A DNA stretch of 64,000 nucleotides from Nonomuraea sp. SBT364 (GTDB taxonomy: Bacteria > Actinomycetota > Actinomycetes > Streptosporangiales > Streptosporangiaceae), in assembly GCF_001083785.1 (NCBI RefSeq), contig NZ_LAVL01000013.1, positions 74,015 to 138,014 of the forward strand. The letters are read 5' to 3'. A model generated the notes under the pieces. It made no database searches, had not been told where the DNA came from, and saw only the letters and a program-made list of their open reading frames with translations. The translations under genes were made by a program, and so were the position numbers. This document shows, piece after piece, positions 8,991 to 17,058 of this stretch (its first letter is position 1; every line of letters starts with the position of its first letter).

Positions 8991-9038
8991 CGCAGAGTCG
9001 AGCGGCGCCGCAGAGCCGAGCGGCGCCGCAGAGTCGAG
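8991..9038. repeat. 18-bp tandem repeat, 2.7 copies
   Basis: CGCAGAGTCGAGCGGCGC (8991-9008), CGCAGAGCCGAGCGGCGC (9009-9026) and a partial third copy CGCAGAGTCGAG (9027-9038). Confidence 0.85.
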
Positions 9039-9261
9039 GGCAACCGGGGTGGAGGCTCGGGACAACCCGACGGAGGCGGGGGGATGCGGGCAGAACAGTT
9101 TTGCGGTGGCACGAAGCCCTCAGCGAAGCGGTGCGGTCGCCTCGGGAGAGCAGCGGAAAGATGCCTATGCACGCACGACCCCGCACGCCGCACGCCGTCA
9201 CGCCCCACCTCCGCCATGCCGCACGCCCGTCGCGCCGCCGCCCGCCGCGCCGCACCTCCGC

Positions 9262-9512
9262 CACGCCGTCATGCCGCACGCCGTCATGCCGCACGCCGTC
9301 ATGCCGCACGCCGTCATGCCGCACGCCGTCATGCCGCACGCCCGTCACGCCGCACGCCCGTCACGCCGCACGCCCGCCATGCCGCACGCCCGTCACGCCG
9401 CACGCCCGCCATGCCGCACGCCCGTCGCGCCGCACGCCCGTCGCGCCGCACGCCCGTCGCGCCGCACGCCCGTCGCGCCGCACGCCCGCCATGCCGCAAG
9501 CCCGTCGCGCCG
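9262..9512. repeat. 15/16-bp tandem array between parS pairs
   Basis: Five identical 15-bp units CACGCCGTCATGCCG run from 9262 to 9336. Eleven 16-bp units follow without a gap (9337-9512), alternating between CACGCCCGTCACGCCG, CACGCCCGCCATGCCG and CACGCCCGTCGCGCCG. The extra C changes the unit length, so in any frame the peptide pattern shifts; this argues against a coding repeat. Looser copies start near 9176. Confidence 0.92.
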
Positions 9513-9635
9513 CGCCACACGCCCCATCCCCGCAAGCCCGTCGCGCCCCCGAGCGCCCGCGCGTCCGCGACGCCACGCCCCCTGATCCCGTGGCCCCACG
9601 ACGTGGGGAAGCGACTCCTGCGGGACGGACGCCTT

Positions 9636-9651
9636 GGTTTCACGTGAAACA
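9636..9651. promoter_or_regulatory. parS: parS site 4
   Basis: GGTTTCACGTGAAACA, identical to the copy inside parA. Its centre is 25 bp from site 5. Confidence 0.95.
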
Positions 9652-9660
9652 CCGCTGCGC

Positions 9661-9676
9661 TGTTTCACGTGAAACC
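9661..9676. promoter_or_regulatory. parS: parS site 5
   Basis: TGTTTCACGTGAAACC, identical to site 2, lying 14 bp beyond the stop of the convergent threonine aldolase gene. Confidence 0.95.
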
Positions 9677-9689
9677 AAAGGCGCGACGG

Positions 9690-10733
9690 TCAGGAGACGG
9701 CCTTGCGGATGGCATCCAGGAAGTCGTCCACGTGCGCCGGGGTGGTGTCAAAGGCGGTCATCCAGCGGACGATGCCGGCGGCCTCGTCCGTGTGGTGGAA
9801 GAGGAATCGCTCCAGCAGCGCGGTGGCGACGGCAGGCGGGACGACGGCGAAGACGGCGTTGGACTCGACCGGATACGCCAGAGCGATCTGCGGGATCGAG
9901 GCGAGCCCGTCGGCGAGGCGCATAGCCATGGCGTTGGCGTGCGAGGCGTTCCGGTGCCAGAGGTCGTCCGTGAGGAGAGCGGAGAGCTGGGCGGAGATGA
10001 AGCGCATCTTCGACGCGAGCTGAAGGGATTGGCGGCGCAGATAGGGCACGGCGTCGGCGAGCGTGGGGTCCAGGACGACGACGGCTTCCGCGGCCAGGGC
10101 GCCGTTCTTGGTGCCGCCGAAGCTGAACACGTCCACCCCCACCTCCGTGGTGATGGCGGCCAGCGAGCAGCCGAGGTGGGCGGCCGCGTTGGCGAGCCGG
10201 GCGCCGTCGACGTGGAGGCGCATGCCCGAAGCGTGCGCGGCGTCGGCCAGGGCGGCGATCTCGTCGGGGGAGTAGCAGGTGCCGAGTTCGGTCACTTGGG
10301 AGATGGAGACGGCCCGCGGCTGAGGATCGTGGTGGTTGCCGATGGTGGACCTGGGGCCGGCGAGGTCGTCGGGCCGGAGCTTGCCGTCGGGGGTGGGGAT
10401 GGTGATGAGCTTCGTGCCGAGGAGGCGCTCGGCGGCGCCGGTTTCGTGGCCGGCGATGTGGGCGGTGTCCGGGCAGATGACCGCGTCGTACCGGCCGAGC
10501 ATGAGCGCGAGGCCGACCATGTTGGCGCCGGCTCCGTTGAGCACGGGGAAGCCTTCCGCCCGGGGGCCGAACACGTCCTTGACGTGGCGGCCGAAGTCGG
10601 CGGTCCAGGTGTCGTCGCCGTAGGCGCGGGCGTCACCGGGGTTGGCGGCGGTCATGGCGTCGAGGATGGCGGGGTGCACGCCGGCGTGGTTGTCGCTGGC
10701 GAAGCTCTTGGGGTACGTGGGCTCGATCATCAC
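9690..10733 (-). CDS. Low-specificity threonine aldolase family (PLP)
   Basis: This is a fold-type I PLP enzyme of the beta-eliminating lyase family, most likely cleaving L-threonine or L-allo-threonine to glycine and acetaldehyde. The 347-residue protein has FASDNHAGVHPAIL near the start, the cofactor Asp in RLHVDGARLANAA, and the Schiff-base Lys in FSFGGTKNGALAAE. The start is ATG ATG at 10733/10730. It is a monocistronic minus-strand gene ending just before parS sites 4 and 5. Other family members act on other beta-hydroxy amino acids, so the substrate is inferred. Confidence 0.88.
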   Translation of the reverse strand: MMIEPTYPKSFASDNHAGVHPAILDAMTAANPGDARAYGDDTWTADFGRHVKDVFGPRAEGFPVLNGAGANMVGLALMLGRYDAVICPDTAHIAGHETGAAERLLGTKLITIPTPDGKLRPDDLAGPRSTIGNHHDPQPRAVSISQVTELGTCYSPDEIAALADAAHASGMRLHVDGARLANAAAHLGCSLAAITTEVGVDVFSFGGTKNGALAAEAVVVLDPTLADAVPYLRRQSLQLASKMRFISAQLSALLTDDLWHRNASHANAMAMRLADGLASIPQIALAYPVESNAVFAVVPPAVATALLERFLFHHTDEAAGIVRWMTAFDTTPAHVDDFLDAIRKAVS

Positions 10734-10804
10734 GACGCCAGGTTACGCATCCGGGTCAGGTGGGTCCCGGGAGGCCCGCCACGTCGTCGCCGCGGACCAG
10801 GGGA

Positions 10805-11761
10805 TCAGGAGGTGGCGCGGCCGGCGGCGTTCTGGAGGAGGATGCGGCAGAGCTCGCCGAGGTCCTGGCCCGCTGCTTCGGCCGCCATCGGGAGGAGGGA
10901 CGTCTCGGTCATGCCGGGTGCGACGTTGACCTCCAGGAAGTGCGGCCGGCCGGCGGCGTCGACGATGAGGTCGGTGCGGGAGATGTCCCGCAGGCCGAGC
11001 GCGGTGTGCGCGGTGACCGCGGTCTCGGCGCAGGCCGACGCCGCTTCGGAGGACAGCCGGGCGGGAGCGAAGAACTCGGTGTGCCCGGCCGTGTAGCGGG
11101 CGGCGTAGTCGTACACGCCCTCGTCGGGCACGATCTCCACGGCCGGGAGCGCGACGGGACCGTCGCCGAAGTCGACGACCGAGACCGCCACCTCGACGCC
11201 CTCGATGTAGCACTCGATGAGCGCCGTGTCGCCGTAGGCGAAGCAGCCGACCATGGCGGCCGGCAGCTCCTCCGCGGTGCGGACGATGGAGGCGCCGAGG
11301 GCGGAGCCGCCACGGGCGGGCTTGACGAACAGGGGCAGGCCGAGGTGTTCGACGATGCGGCCCAGGACGGCCGTGGCGCCGAGGTCGTGGAAGGTCTCCT
11401 TGGGCAGCGTGACCGATTCGGGGGTGCGCAGGCCGACGGAGCGTACGACGGCCTTGGCGGTGGGCTTGTCGAAGGCCACGCGGCAGGCGTCGGGGTCGGC
11501 GCCGACGTACGGCACGTTGAGGAGCTCCAGGACGGAGCGGATGGCGCCGTCCTCGCCCGCGCCGCCGTGGAGGGTGACGAAGACGGCCTCCGGTGGGTCG
11601 GCGAGGATGGACGGGACGAGCGACGCGTCGGTGTCGCGGGCCTCGACGTCGATGCCGGCCGCCCGGAGCACCTCGCTCACGCGGCGGCCCGAGCGCAGGG
11701 AGACCTCTCGCTCGTAGGAGAGGCCTCCTGCCAGCACGAGCACGTGGCCCAGATCGCTCAT
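10805..11761 (-). CDS. ddl: D-alanine--D-alanine ligase
   Basis: Ddl joins two D-alanines with ATP for the peptidoglycan stem. The 318-residue ATP-grasp protein has the N-terminal HVLVLAGGLSYEREVSLRSG, then VFVTLHGGAGEDGAI, the grasp motif PLFVKPARGGSALGASIV, and the metal-binding end DLIVDAAGRPHFLEVNVAPGM. I chose ATG 11761, which follows GGAGGAG by 5 bp; GTG 11764 is one codon earlier. It lies 71 bp before the aldolase gene on the same strand. A genome may hold a second Ddl, since actinobacteria often have paralogues. Confidence 0.93.
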   Translation of the reverse strand: MSDLGHVLVLAGGLSYEREVSLRSGRRVSEVLRAAGIDVEARDTDASLVPSILADPPEAVFVTLHGGAGEDGAIRSVLELLNVPYVGADPDACRVAFDKPTAKAVVRSVGLRTPESVTLPKETFHDLGATAVLGRIVEHLGLPLFVKPARGGSALGASIVRTAEELPAAMVGCFAYGDTALIECYIEGVEVAVSVVDFGDGPVALPAVEIVPDEGVYDYAARYTAGHTEFFAPARLSSEAASACAETAVTAHTALGLRDISRTDLIVDAAGRPHFLEVNVAPGMTETSLLPMAAEAAGQDLGELCRILLQNAAGRATS

Positions 11762-11879
11762 CACATCTCCTCCGCTGACGGCACGCTGTCCAACCGTACC
11801 GGCGCGGGAGGGTGGGAGGGACGGCAGGTGGGAGCGGGAGCCGACCGGCGCGCCGGGGCCGGCTCCCGTCGGAGCCCGG

Positions 11880-13205
11880 TCAGGCGAGATCGGGGCCCGG
11901 GGTGTCGACGCCGGCGTGGCCGCGGGTGGAGCCGGTGCCGAAGGTGTCGCGGAGCTGCATCTCCTGCTCGATCACCCCGGCGAGGCGGCGTACGCCCTCG
12001 CGGATGCGGTCGGGCTCCGGGTAGCAGAACGACAGGCGCATGTGGCGCGCCCCGCTCCCGTCGGAGAAGAACCCGGTGCCGGGCACGAACGCGACCCGCT
12101 CCGCGACCGCGCGGGGCAGGATGGCCTTGGAGTCGAGGCCCTCCGGCAGCGTCGCCCAGACGAAGAAGCCACCGGCCGGTCGCGTCCAGGTGACCTCGGG
12201 AGGCATCAGTGATTCGAGCGCCCCGAGCATGGCGTCGCGGCGCTCGCGGTAGAGCTCCTTGAACGTCTTGATCTGCTCCCGCCACGGCTGCGTGGCCAGA
12301 TACTGGCCGACGGCGAGCTGGGTGAACGAGGAGTGCGACAACACCGCCGACTCCATCGCCAGCACGAGCTTGTCGCGGATGGCGTGCGGTGCCAGCGCCC
12401 AGCCGACCCGGAAGCCGGGGGCGAGGGTCTTGGAGAACGAGCCGAGGTAGATGACCCCGTCGGCGTTGTCGGCGCGCAGCGCGCGCATGGGCTCGCCGTC
12501 GAAGCCGAGCAGGCCGTAGGGGTTGTCCTCGACTATGAGCACGCCGGCCCGCTGGCAGATGTCGAGCACCTGCTGCCGTCTGGCCATGTTGAGCGTGACG
12601 CCGCCGGGGTTGTGGAAGGTCGGGATCGTGTAGAGGAACTTGATCGGCGCCCCGGCCGTCTCCAGCGCGTAAATCGTCTGCGCCAGCGATTCGGGCACGA
12701 TGCCCTGATCGTCCATAGCGATATGTACGACCTTGGCCTGATAAGCGGCGAATGTCCCCAAGGCGCCCACGTACGAGGGGCCCTCCGCCAGCACCACGTC
12801 ACCCGGGTCGATGAAGATGCGGGTGATCAGGTCGAGCGCCTGCTGGGAGCCCACGGTGACGACCACGTCGTTCGCCCCGGCATGGATCCCCTCAAGCCGC
12901 ATGACGTCGCAGATCTGCTCACGCAGGTGCGGATCGCCCTGGCCGGAGCCGTACTGCAGCGCGACCGGGCCGCGCCGCGTCACCAGCTCGGAGACCAGCT
13001 CGCCGACCATGTCGAGGGGAAGGGCCGTGACGTACGGCATGCCGCCGGCGAGCGAGACCACCTCGGGCCTCGACGCGACGGCGAAAAGAGCTCGGATCTC
13101 GGATGCGACCATCCCGGTAGCTCGCGCGGCGTACCGATCGACGTAGGCGTCGATGCGCGACCCTTGGGTCGCGGGCGTCTGACCGTGATCCTGCTCTGCT
13201 GTCAC
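11880..13205 (-). CDS. PLP-dependent aminotransferase (2-aminoadipate/LysN-like)
   Basis: This is a fold-type I aminotransferase of the MocR/LysN-like group without an HTH domain. The 441-residue protein starts at GTG behind TAGGAGG. It shows VVSLAGGMPYV, a QYGSGQGDPHLREQI segment, TVGSQQALDL, the cofactor-binding FHNPGGVT and VEDNPYG, and the PLP Lys in YLGSFSKTLAPGFRVGW. RHMRLSFCYPEPDRI carries the substrate-carboxylate Arg. Such enzymes commonly use 2-aminoadipate, aromatic or branched-chain substrates; the exact one is not visible here. It is divergent from the GNAT gene. Confidence 0.88.
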   Translation of the reverse strand: MTAEQDHGQTPATQGSRIDAYVDRYAARATGMVASEIRALFAVASRPEVVSLAGGMPYVTALPLDMVGELVSELVTRRGPVALQYGSGQGDPHLREQICDVMRLEGIHAGANDVVVTVGSQQALDLITRIFIDPGDVVLAEGPSYVGALGTFAAYQAKVVHIAMDDQGIVPESLAQTIYALETAGAPIKFLYTIPTFHNPGGVTLNMARRQQVLDICQRAGVLIVEDNPYGLLGFDGEPMRALRADNADGVIYLGSFSKTLAPGFRVGWALAPHAIRDKLVLAMESAVLSHSSFTQLAVGQYLATQPWREQIKTFKELYRERRDAMLGALESLMPPEVTWTRPAGGFFVWATLPEGLDSKAILPRAVAERVAFVPGTGFFSDGSGARHMRLSFCYPEPDRIREGVRRLAGVIEQEMQLRDTFGTGSTRGHAGVDTPGPDLA

Positions 13206-13379
13206 GGCCCACCTCCTAGGTGTGTGTCGATCCGAGATACCAGATTACGCCAGCCGGACATGTCGCCCGTGACCGGGCTGACCGTCGTGGTACCCGCTGG
13301 CGGGACTGTCACTGGGCTACGATGCCAGCTGGGGACGCGGTTTTCGCGCGCTTTTCCGGGTCAACGATTGGGGCCGTAG

Positions 13380-13997
13380 TTGTCGCGTCGGCTGGTCAAC
13401 ATCACCCTGGACAATGTGGAAGATCTTCCTCGCCGCTGCCGGCAGTGCGTTTTCTGGGAGCTCGATCCCATGAGCGGCGAGCGGGCGGTGGAGTCGGGGG
13501 ACCCGGGCCTGGAGAAGGAGGCCTGGATCTCCGGCACGCTGCTGGAGTGGGGGAGCTGCGGCAAGATCGTCTACGTCGACGGTGTGCCCGCCGGGTTCGT
13601 GCTCTACAGCCCGCCTCTTTACACGCCGCGCTCGGTCGCCTTTCCCACCTCACCGGTCAGCGCCGACGCGGTCCTGCTGATGACCGCGCACATCATCCCG
13701 GAGTTCTCCGGCGGCGGGCTGGGCCGGATGCTCATCCAGGGGGTGGCCAAGGACCTGACCAGACGCGGGGTGAAGGCCATCGAGGCGTTCGGCGATCTGA
13801 AGTGGGAAGAGCCTAGTTGCGTGGTTCCGGCGGAATACTTGCTTTCTGTGGGCTTCAAGACCGTGCGTCCGCATTTGCGCTTTCCGCGGCTGCGGCTGGA
13901 GCTGAAGTCCGCCGTCTCGTGGCGGGAGGACGTCGAGGTGGCCCTGGAACGCCTCCTGGGGTCCATGAGCCCGGAGCGGGCCCTGCGACCCGTCTGA
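13380..13997 (+). CDS. GNAT family N-acetyltransferase
   Basis: This is an acetyl-CoA-dependent acyltransferase with unknown substrate. The 205-residue protein starts at TTG with no clear ribosome binding site, so it may be leaderless or start later. It has a conserved N-terminal block with two cysteines (RRCRQCVFWELDP). The GNAT core has a central sheet with LLMTAHIIPEF, and the pyrophosphate loop appears in the variant form SGGGLGRMLIQGVAKDLTRRG. A perfect bidirectional terminator lies downstream, shared with trxA. Confidence 0.85.
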   Translation: MSRRLVNITLDNVEDLPRRCRQCVFWELDPMSGERAVESGDPGLEKEAWISGTLLEWGSCGKIVYVDGVPAGFVLYSPPLYTPRSVAFPTSPVSADAVLLMTAHIIPEFSGGGLGRMLIQGVAKDLTRRGVKAIEAFGDLKWEEPSCVVPAEYLLSVGFKTVRPHLRFPRLRLELKSAVSWREDVEVALERLLGSMSPERALRPV

Positions 13998-14036
13998 CCG
14001 CTCACGAGCGCCGCAGCAGACCGTACAAAGGCATGC

Positions 14037-14067
14037 GAAAGCCCCCTGCGCCCAGCAGGGGGCTTTC
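14037..14067. terminator. Bidirectional terminator between GNAT gene and trxA
   Basis: GAAAGCCCCCTGC (14037-14049) and GCAGGGGGCTTTC (14055-14067) are perfect 13-base arms with a 5-base loop. The terminal AAA/TTT pairs give a short U run in both directions. Confidence 0.92.
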
Positions 14068-14085
14068 GGGTCGAACAGGCGGGAC

Positions 14086-14400
14086 CTAGATGATGCCCTC
14101 AAGCTCGCGCAGCAGCATGGCCTTCGGCTTGGCGCCGATGATCTGCTTGACGAGCTCGCCTCCCTTGTAGACGTTCATCGTCGGGATCTGGAGTACACCT
14201 GCCTCGCGCGGCACGTTCGGGTTCTCGTCGATGTTGAGCTTGACGATCTCCAGCTTGTCGCCGTGCTCGTTGGCGATCTCCTGAAGGATGGGCGCGACCT
14301 GACGGCACGGGCCGCACCACTCCGCCCAGAAGTCCACCAGCACGGGCTTGTCGTTCTTGAGGACGTCGGCCTCGAACGTGGCGTCGGTTACTGCCTTCAC
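14086..14400 (-). CDS. trxA: Thioredoxin
   Basis: Thioredoxin is a disulfide reductase of cytosolic proteins, recharged by TrxB. The 104-residue protein starts at GTG (MKAVTDATFEADVLKND) behind GGGAG. It has the active site WAEWCGPCRQVAP and the cis-Pro segment VLQIPTMNVYKGGE. It lies 12 bp after trxB on the same strand, so the two are cotranscribed. The pair sits after the sigM/anti-sigma block, matching the M. tuberculosis sigM-rsmA-trxB2-trxC order. Confidence 0.97.
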   Translation of the reverse strand: MKAVTDATFEADVLKNDKPVLVDFWAEWCGPCRQVAPILQEIANEHGDKLEIVKLNIDENPNVPREAGVLQIPTMNVYKGGELVKQIIGAKPKAMLLRELEGII

Positions 14401-14412
14401 GGATGGGCTCCC

Positions 14413-15345
14413 TTACTTCTCGTTGTTGGCCAGCCAGCGCTCGGAGTCGAGTGACGCCGCGCAACCGGTGCCGGCCGCGGTGATCGCCTGGCGGTAGATG
14501 TGGTCGACGACGTCGCCCGCGGCGAACACGCCGTCGATGTTGGTGGCGGTGGTGGGGGAGGCCACCTTCACGTAGCCGTCGTCGTCGAGGTCGATCTGGC
14601 CCTTGACCAGCTCGGTGCGCGGGTCGTGGCCGATGGCCAGGAACAGCGCGTCGGTGGCCAGCTCGCACTCCTCGCCGGACTTGACGTTGCGCAGCTTGAC
14701 CGCCTCCACCTTGGTGTCGCCCAGGACGTCGACCACCTCGGTGTCCCACATGAAGCGGATCTTGTCGTTGGACATCGCCCGGTCCTGCATGATCTTGCTG
14801 GCGCGCAGCTCGTCGCGGCGGTGCACGACGGTCACCATGCGGCCGAACCGGGTCAGGAACGTGGCTTCCTCCATGGCCGTGTCGCCGCCGCCCACGACCA
14901 CGATGTCCTTGTTGCGGAAGAAGAAGCCGTCGCAGGTGGCACACCAGGAGACGCCCCGGCCGGACAGGCGCTTCTCGTTCTCCAGGCCGAGCTCGCGGTA
15001 GCCGGAGCCCATCGCCAGGATGACCGACTTGGCGTAGTAGGTCTTGTCGTAGGTCTTGATGACCTTGGGGTTGGCCTCCAGGTCGACCTCGACCACGTCG
15101 TCGGCCACGAGCTCGGCGCCGAACCGCTCGGCCTGCTTGCGCAGGCTGTCCATCAGATCGGGACCCATGATGCCGTCGGGGAACCCGGGGAAGTTCTCCA
15201 CGTCGGTGGTGTTCATGAGGGCGCCGCCCGCGGTGACCGAGCCCTCGAAGACCAGCGGGTTCAGCTCGGCGCGCGCGGAGTAGACGGCCGCGGTGTAGCC
15301 CGCCGGGCCCGATCCAATGATGATCACGTTACGAACGTCGCTCAA
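14413..15345 (-). CDS. trxB: Thioredoxin-disulfide reductase
   Basis: TrxB is a flavoenzyme that passes electrons from NADPH to thioredoxin. FAD site [22 protein letters not shown], redox pair [16 protein letters not shown] site [14 protein letters not shown], and the C-terminal FAD motif [17 protein letters not shown] are all present. I chose the TTG start at 15345 ([10 protein letters not shown], 310 residues) because GAGGAAGG is 10 bp upstream and the family normally begins just before the FAD site. The frame is open to 15387 (324 residues). A hairpin at 15434-15455 separates it from the sigM operon, so it has its own promoter. Confidence 0.95.
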   Translation of the reverse strand: MSDVRNVIIIGSGPAGYTAAVYSARAELNPLVFEGSVTAGGALMNTTDVENFPGFPDGIMGPDLMDSLRKQAERFGAELVADDVVEVDLEANPKVIKTYDKTYYAKSVILAMGSGYRELGLENEKRLSGRGVSWCATCDGFFFRNKDIVVVGGGDTAMEEATFLTRFGRMVTVVHRRDELRASKIMQDRAMSNDKIRFMWDTEVVDVLGDTKVEAVKLRNVKSGEECELATDALFLAIGHDPRTELVKGQIDLDDDGYVKVASPTTATNIDGVFAAGDVVDHIYRQAITAAGTGCAASLDSERWLANNEK

Positions 15346-15433
15346 CGCTCCCACGCCTTCCTCGTCTGCTGTTGCCAGTCGCGTCAACAGATCCTAGGCC
15401 GCAGTGATTCCCACCCCCTACCCGCAACGCGAA

Positions 15434-15455
15434 AGAGCCCGCCGAAGCGGGCTCT
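15434..15455 (-). terminator. Terminator of the sigM/anti-sigma transcript
   Basis: AGAGCCCGC (15434-15442) and GCGGGCTCT (15447-15455) are perfect arms. Read on the minus strand the loop is TTCG and the stem is followed by TTTCG. It lies 19 bp after the anti-sigma stop. Confidence 0.8.
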
Positions 15456-15473
15456 GACGTGGGATGGAAGCTT

Positions 15474-16418
15474 CTACCAGCGGCCCATGGCGGGCTTGCG
15501 CAGGTTCTTGCAACTGAAGGGGTCGACGACGTCGATGCGGATCCGCTTGGCGGCCTTCGTCTTCCTGGACGCCATGACGATGGCCTCCTGGCCGTTGTAC
15601 TGGCCCTGGTCGACGGCGAAGACGTCAAGCTTGGTGCGCCCGGCCAGCTTGCTGACGCACTTGTCAGCATGCTCGCCGTCGGACGGCCCCTGGAGTATCG
15701 GAGCCGGCCCGAGGAATTCACCCAGTGGCTGCTCCAGGTTCTCGTCGCTGTAGTTGTGCTGGCTGTCGGTCAGCGCGTATGCCCTGGCCCTCGTCCGGTT
15801 CTGTGTCGGCGGCACGGCCGGGGCCGTGCTGGCCGCCACCACCGGTGGGCTGACCGTGCCCGCGCCGCCGCCTCCGCCGGAGGCGAGCAGTCCGGTCGAG
15901 ACGACCGCCGTGCCCACCACGGCCGCCGCGGCAGCGGCCGCCACGGCGGGCATCGCCCACCGCGAACGCCGTGCCCTGCGCTGCCGGGCCGGGACGATCG
16001 TGCCGTCGTCGGCGACCACCCCGAGCCGCACGGGCTCGGGCGACGGCTGCTCGGCCGAGGAGGCCGAAACCGAGGTTGGGGCCGAGATCGAGGCTGAAAC
16101 CGTGGCCGCGGTCTTCTCCCAGGGGGAGTCGCGCATGAGCTCGTCCCAGTCGGGTGCCGGCGCGAGGCCGACCCCTCCACGAGACGACCCGGCCTCGACG
16201 GCCAGCGCCTTGTCGATGCGCAGTGCGACACCCATCGGCATGGCCGGTGTAGGAGTCGCCGCGAGCACCTCTCGAACCGCCGCGAGGTCTGCCAGTAGCT
16301 CCCCACAGGGGTCGCAGACCGCGAGATGCTCGCGGACCTGGCGGGCCTGGCCGGCGTCTAGGAGACCCTCGGCCAAATCGGCCAGAGTATCCAGATCGTA
16401 GTGCGTATCACCCGTCAC
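15474..16418 (-). CDS. Zinc-dependent anti-sigma factor (partner of SigM-type sigma)
   Basis: This is a membrane-anchored anti-sigma factor. The N-terminal ZAS domain holds the HxxxCxxC motif REHLAVCDPCGEL at about residues 33-45. A basic segment then a hydrophobic helix (MPAVAAAAAAAVVGTAVVS) is followed by a Gly-rich stretch and an extracytoplasmic C-terminal domain with two cysteines. I chose GTG 16418 (VTGDTHYDLDTL, 314 residues), with GGGAG 9 bp upstream; it overlaps the sigma gene's end by 11 bp, implying coupling. The neighbouring sigma factor and thioredoxin genes suggest redox control, as for M. tuberculosis SigM-RsmA. Confidence 0.87.
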   Translation of the reverse strand: MTGDTHYDLDTLADLAEGLLDAGQARQVREHLAVCDPCGELLADLAAVREVLAATPTPAMPMGVALRIDKALAVEAGSSRGGVGLAPAPDWDELMRDSPWEKTAATVSASISAPTSVSASSAEQPSPEPVRLGVVADDGTIVPARQRRARRSRWAMPAVAAAAAAAVVGTAVVSTGLLASGGGGGAGTVSPPVVAASTAPAVPPTQNRTRARAYALTDSQHNYSDENLEQPLGEFLGPAPILQGPSDGEHADKCVSKLAGRTKLDVFAVDQGQYNGQEAIVMASRKTKAAKRIRIDVVDPFSCKNLRKPAMGRW

Positions 16419-17043
16419 GAAGTTCTGCTCCCTTCGCGGATGAGACGCGACTGAGGTCCGATCGGTTCCGCAGATGCGAAAGAATTGGGGCAAGTTTCGC
16501 GCGTCCCCGCGCACACCTGCTTTTCACCGTACCGCTGGGCACTTCGAGCACCTGAGCTGCATCTTCGACGGAATAGCCCATCATGTCCACCAGGACGAGG
16601 GCGGCTCGCTGGTCGGCCGGCAGCAGCTTGAGCGCCGCCGAGACCTCCATGGAGACCTCGCGCTCAAGGGTCTGGTCGGGCCCCGGCGTCTCGCGTTCGG
16701 CGGCCTCGATGAGCTCGTCGTCGGCCACCGGGCGCACGGACTTGCGGCGCATCCGGTCGAGGCAGGCGTTGACGACGATGCGGTGCAGCCAGGTGGTGAC
16801 GGCGGCCTCGCCCCGGAACGTGCCGGCCTTGCGGTAGGCGGAGACGAAGGCGTCCTGGACGGCGTCGGCGGCCTCGTCGGGGTCGCCCAGCGTGCGCAGG
16901 GCGACCGCCCACATGCGGTCGCGGTGCCTCTTGACGATTTCGCTGAAGGCGTGTGGATCCCCGTTGATGTGCGCGGTCAGCAGCTCGGCGTCGCTGACCG
17001 CGGGCCGATCCGCTGCTGGAGGTGTCTCGGGTGGGGAGTTCAC
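16408..17043 (-). CDS. sigM: ECF RNA polymerase sigma factor, SigM type
   Basis: This is an extracytoplasmic-function sigma factor that directs RNA polymerase to a stress regulon. Region 2 is in EIVKRHRDRMWAVALRTLGD and the Asp-rich DEAADAVQDAFVSAYRKA, followed by TWLHRIVVNACLDRMRR. Region 4 is LPADQRAALVLVDMMGYS plus the HTH VLEVPSGTVKSRCARGRAKL. The 211-residue length is typical. The GTG start has only a weak ribosome binding site. It is downstream of the pseudokinase gene (15 bp) and overlaps the anti-sigma gene. The name rests on synteny and domain type. Confidence 0.88.
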   Translation of the reverse strand: MNSPPETPPAADRPAVSDAELLTAHINGDPHAFSEIVKRHRDRMWAVALRTLGDPDEAADAVQDAFVSAYRKAGTFRGEAAVTTWLHRIVVNACLDRMRRKSVRPVADDELIEAAERETPGPDQTLEREVSMEVSAALKLLPADQRAALVLVDMMGYSVEDAAQVLEVPSGTVKSRCARGRAKLAPILSHLRNRSDLSRVSSAKGAELRDG

Positions 17044-17058
17044 AAGAGGGATTCCTGG

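Larger units (their letters stand above)
8204..9635. other. 1.43-kb gap between parS pairs, no supported gene
   Basis: All frames give Arg/Ala/Pro-rich low-complexity peptides with no domain, start context or conserved block, on both strands. The stretch contains degenerate direct repeats (8490-8860), an 18-bp repeat (8991-9038) and the 15/16-bp array (9262-9512). I see no tRNA-like or clear riboswitch-like fold. Confidence 0.65.

Noticed and set aside
9262..9512. CRISPR-like array
   Set aside because: Units are contiguous with no spacers, and no cas genes are near. It is a satellite-type tandem repeat.
9329..9668. Minus-strand frames coding Gly-Val-Arg repeats
   Set aside because: Pure translation of the tandem DNA repeat. 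The 15- and 16-bp unit lengths would shift the frame part-way.
8641..9925. Long frames of 314-396 codons across the parS interval on the plus strand
   Set aside because: Low-complexity Ala/Arg/Pro/His peptides from the 15/16-bp array. They cross parS sites and run into the aldolase gene on the other strand.
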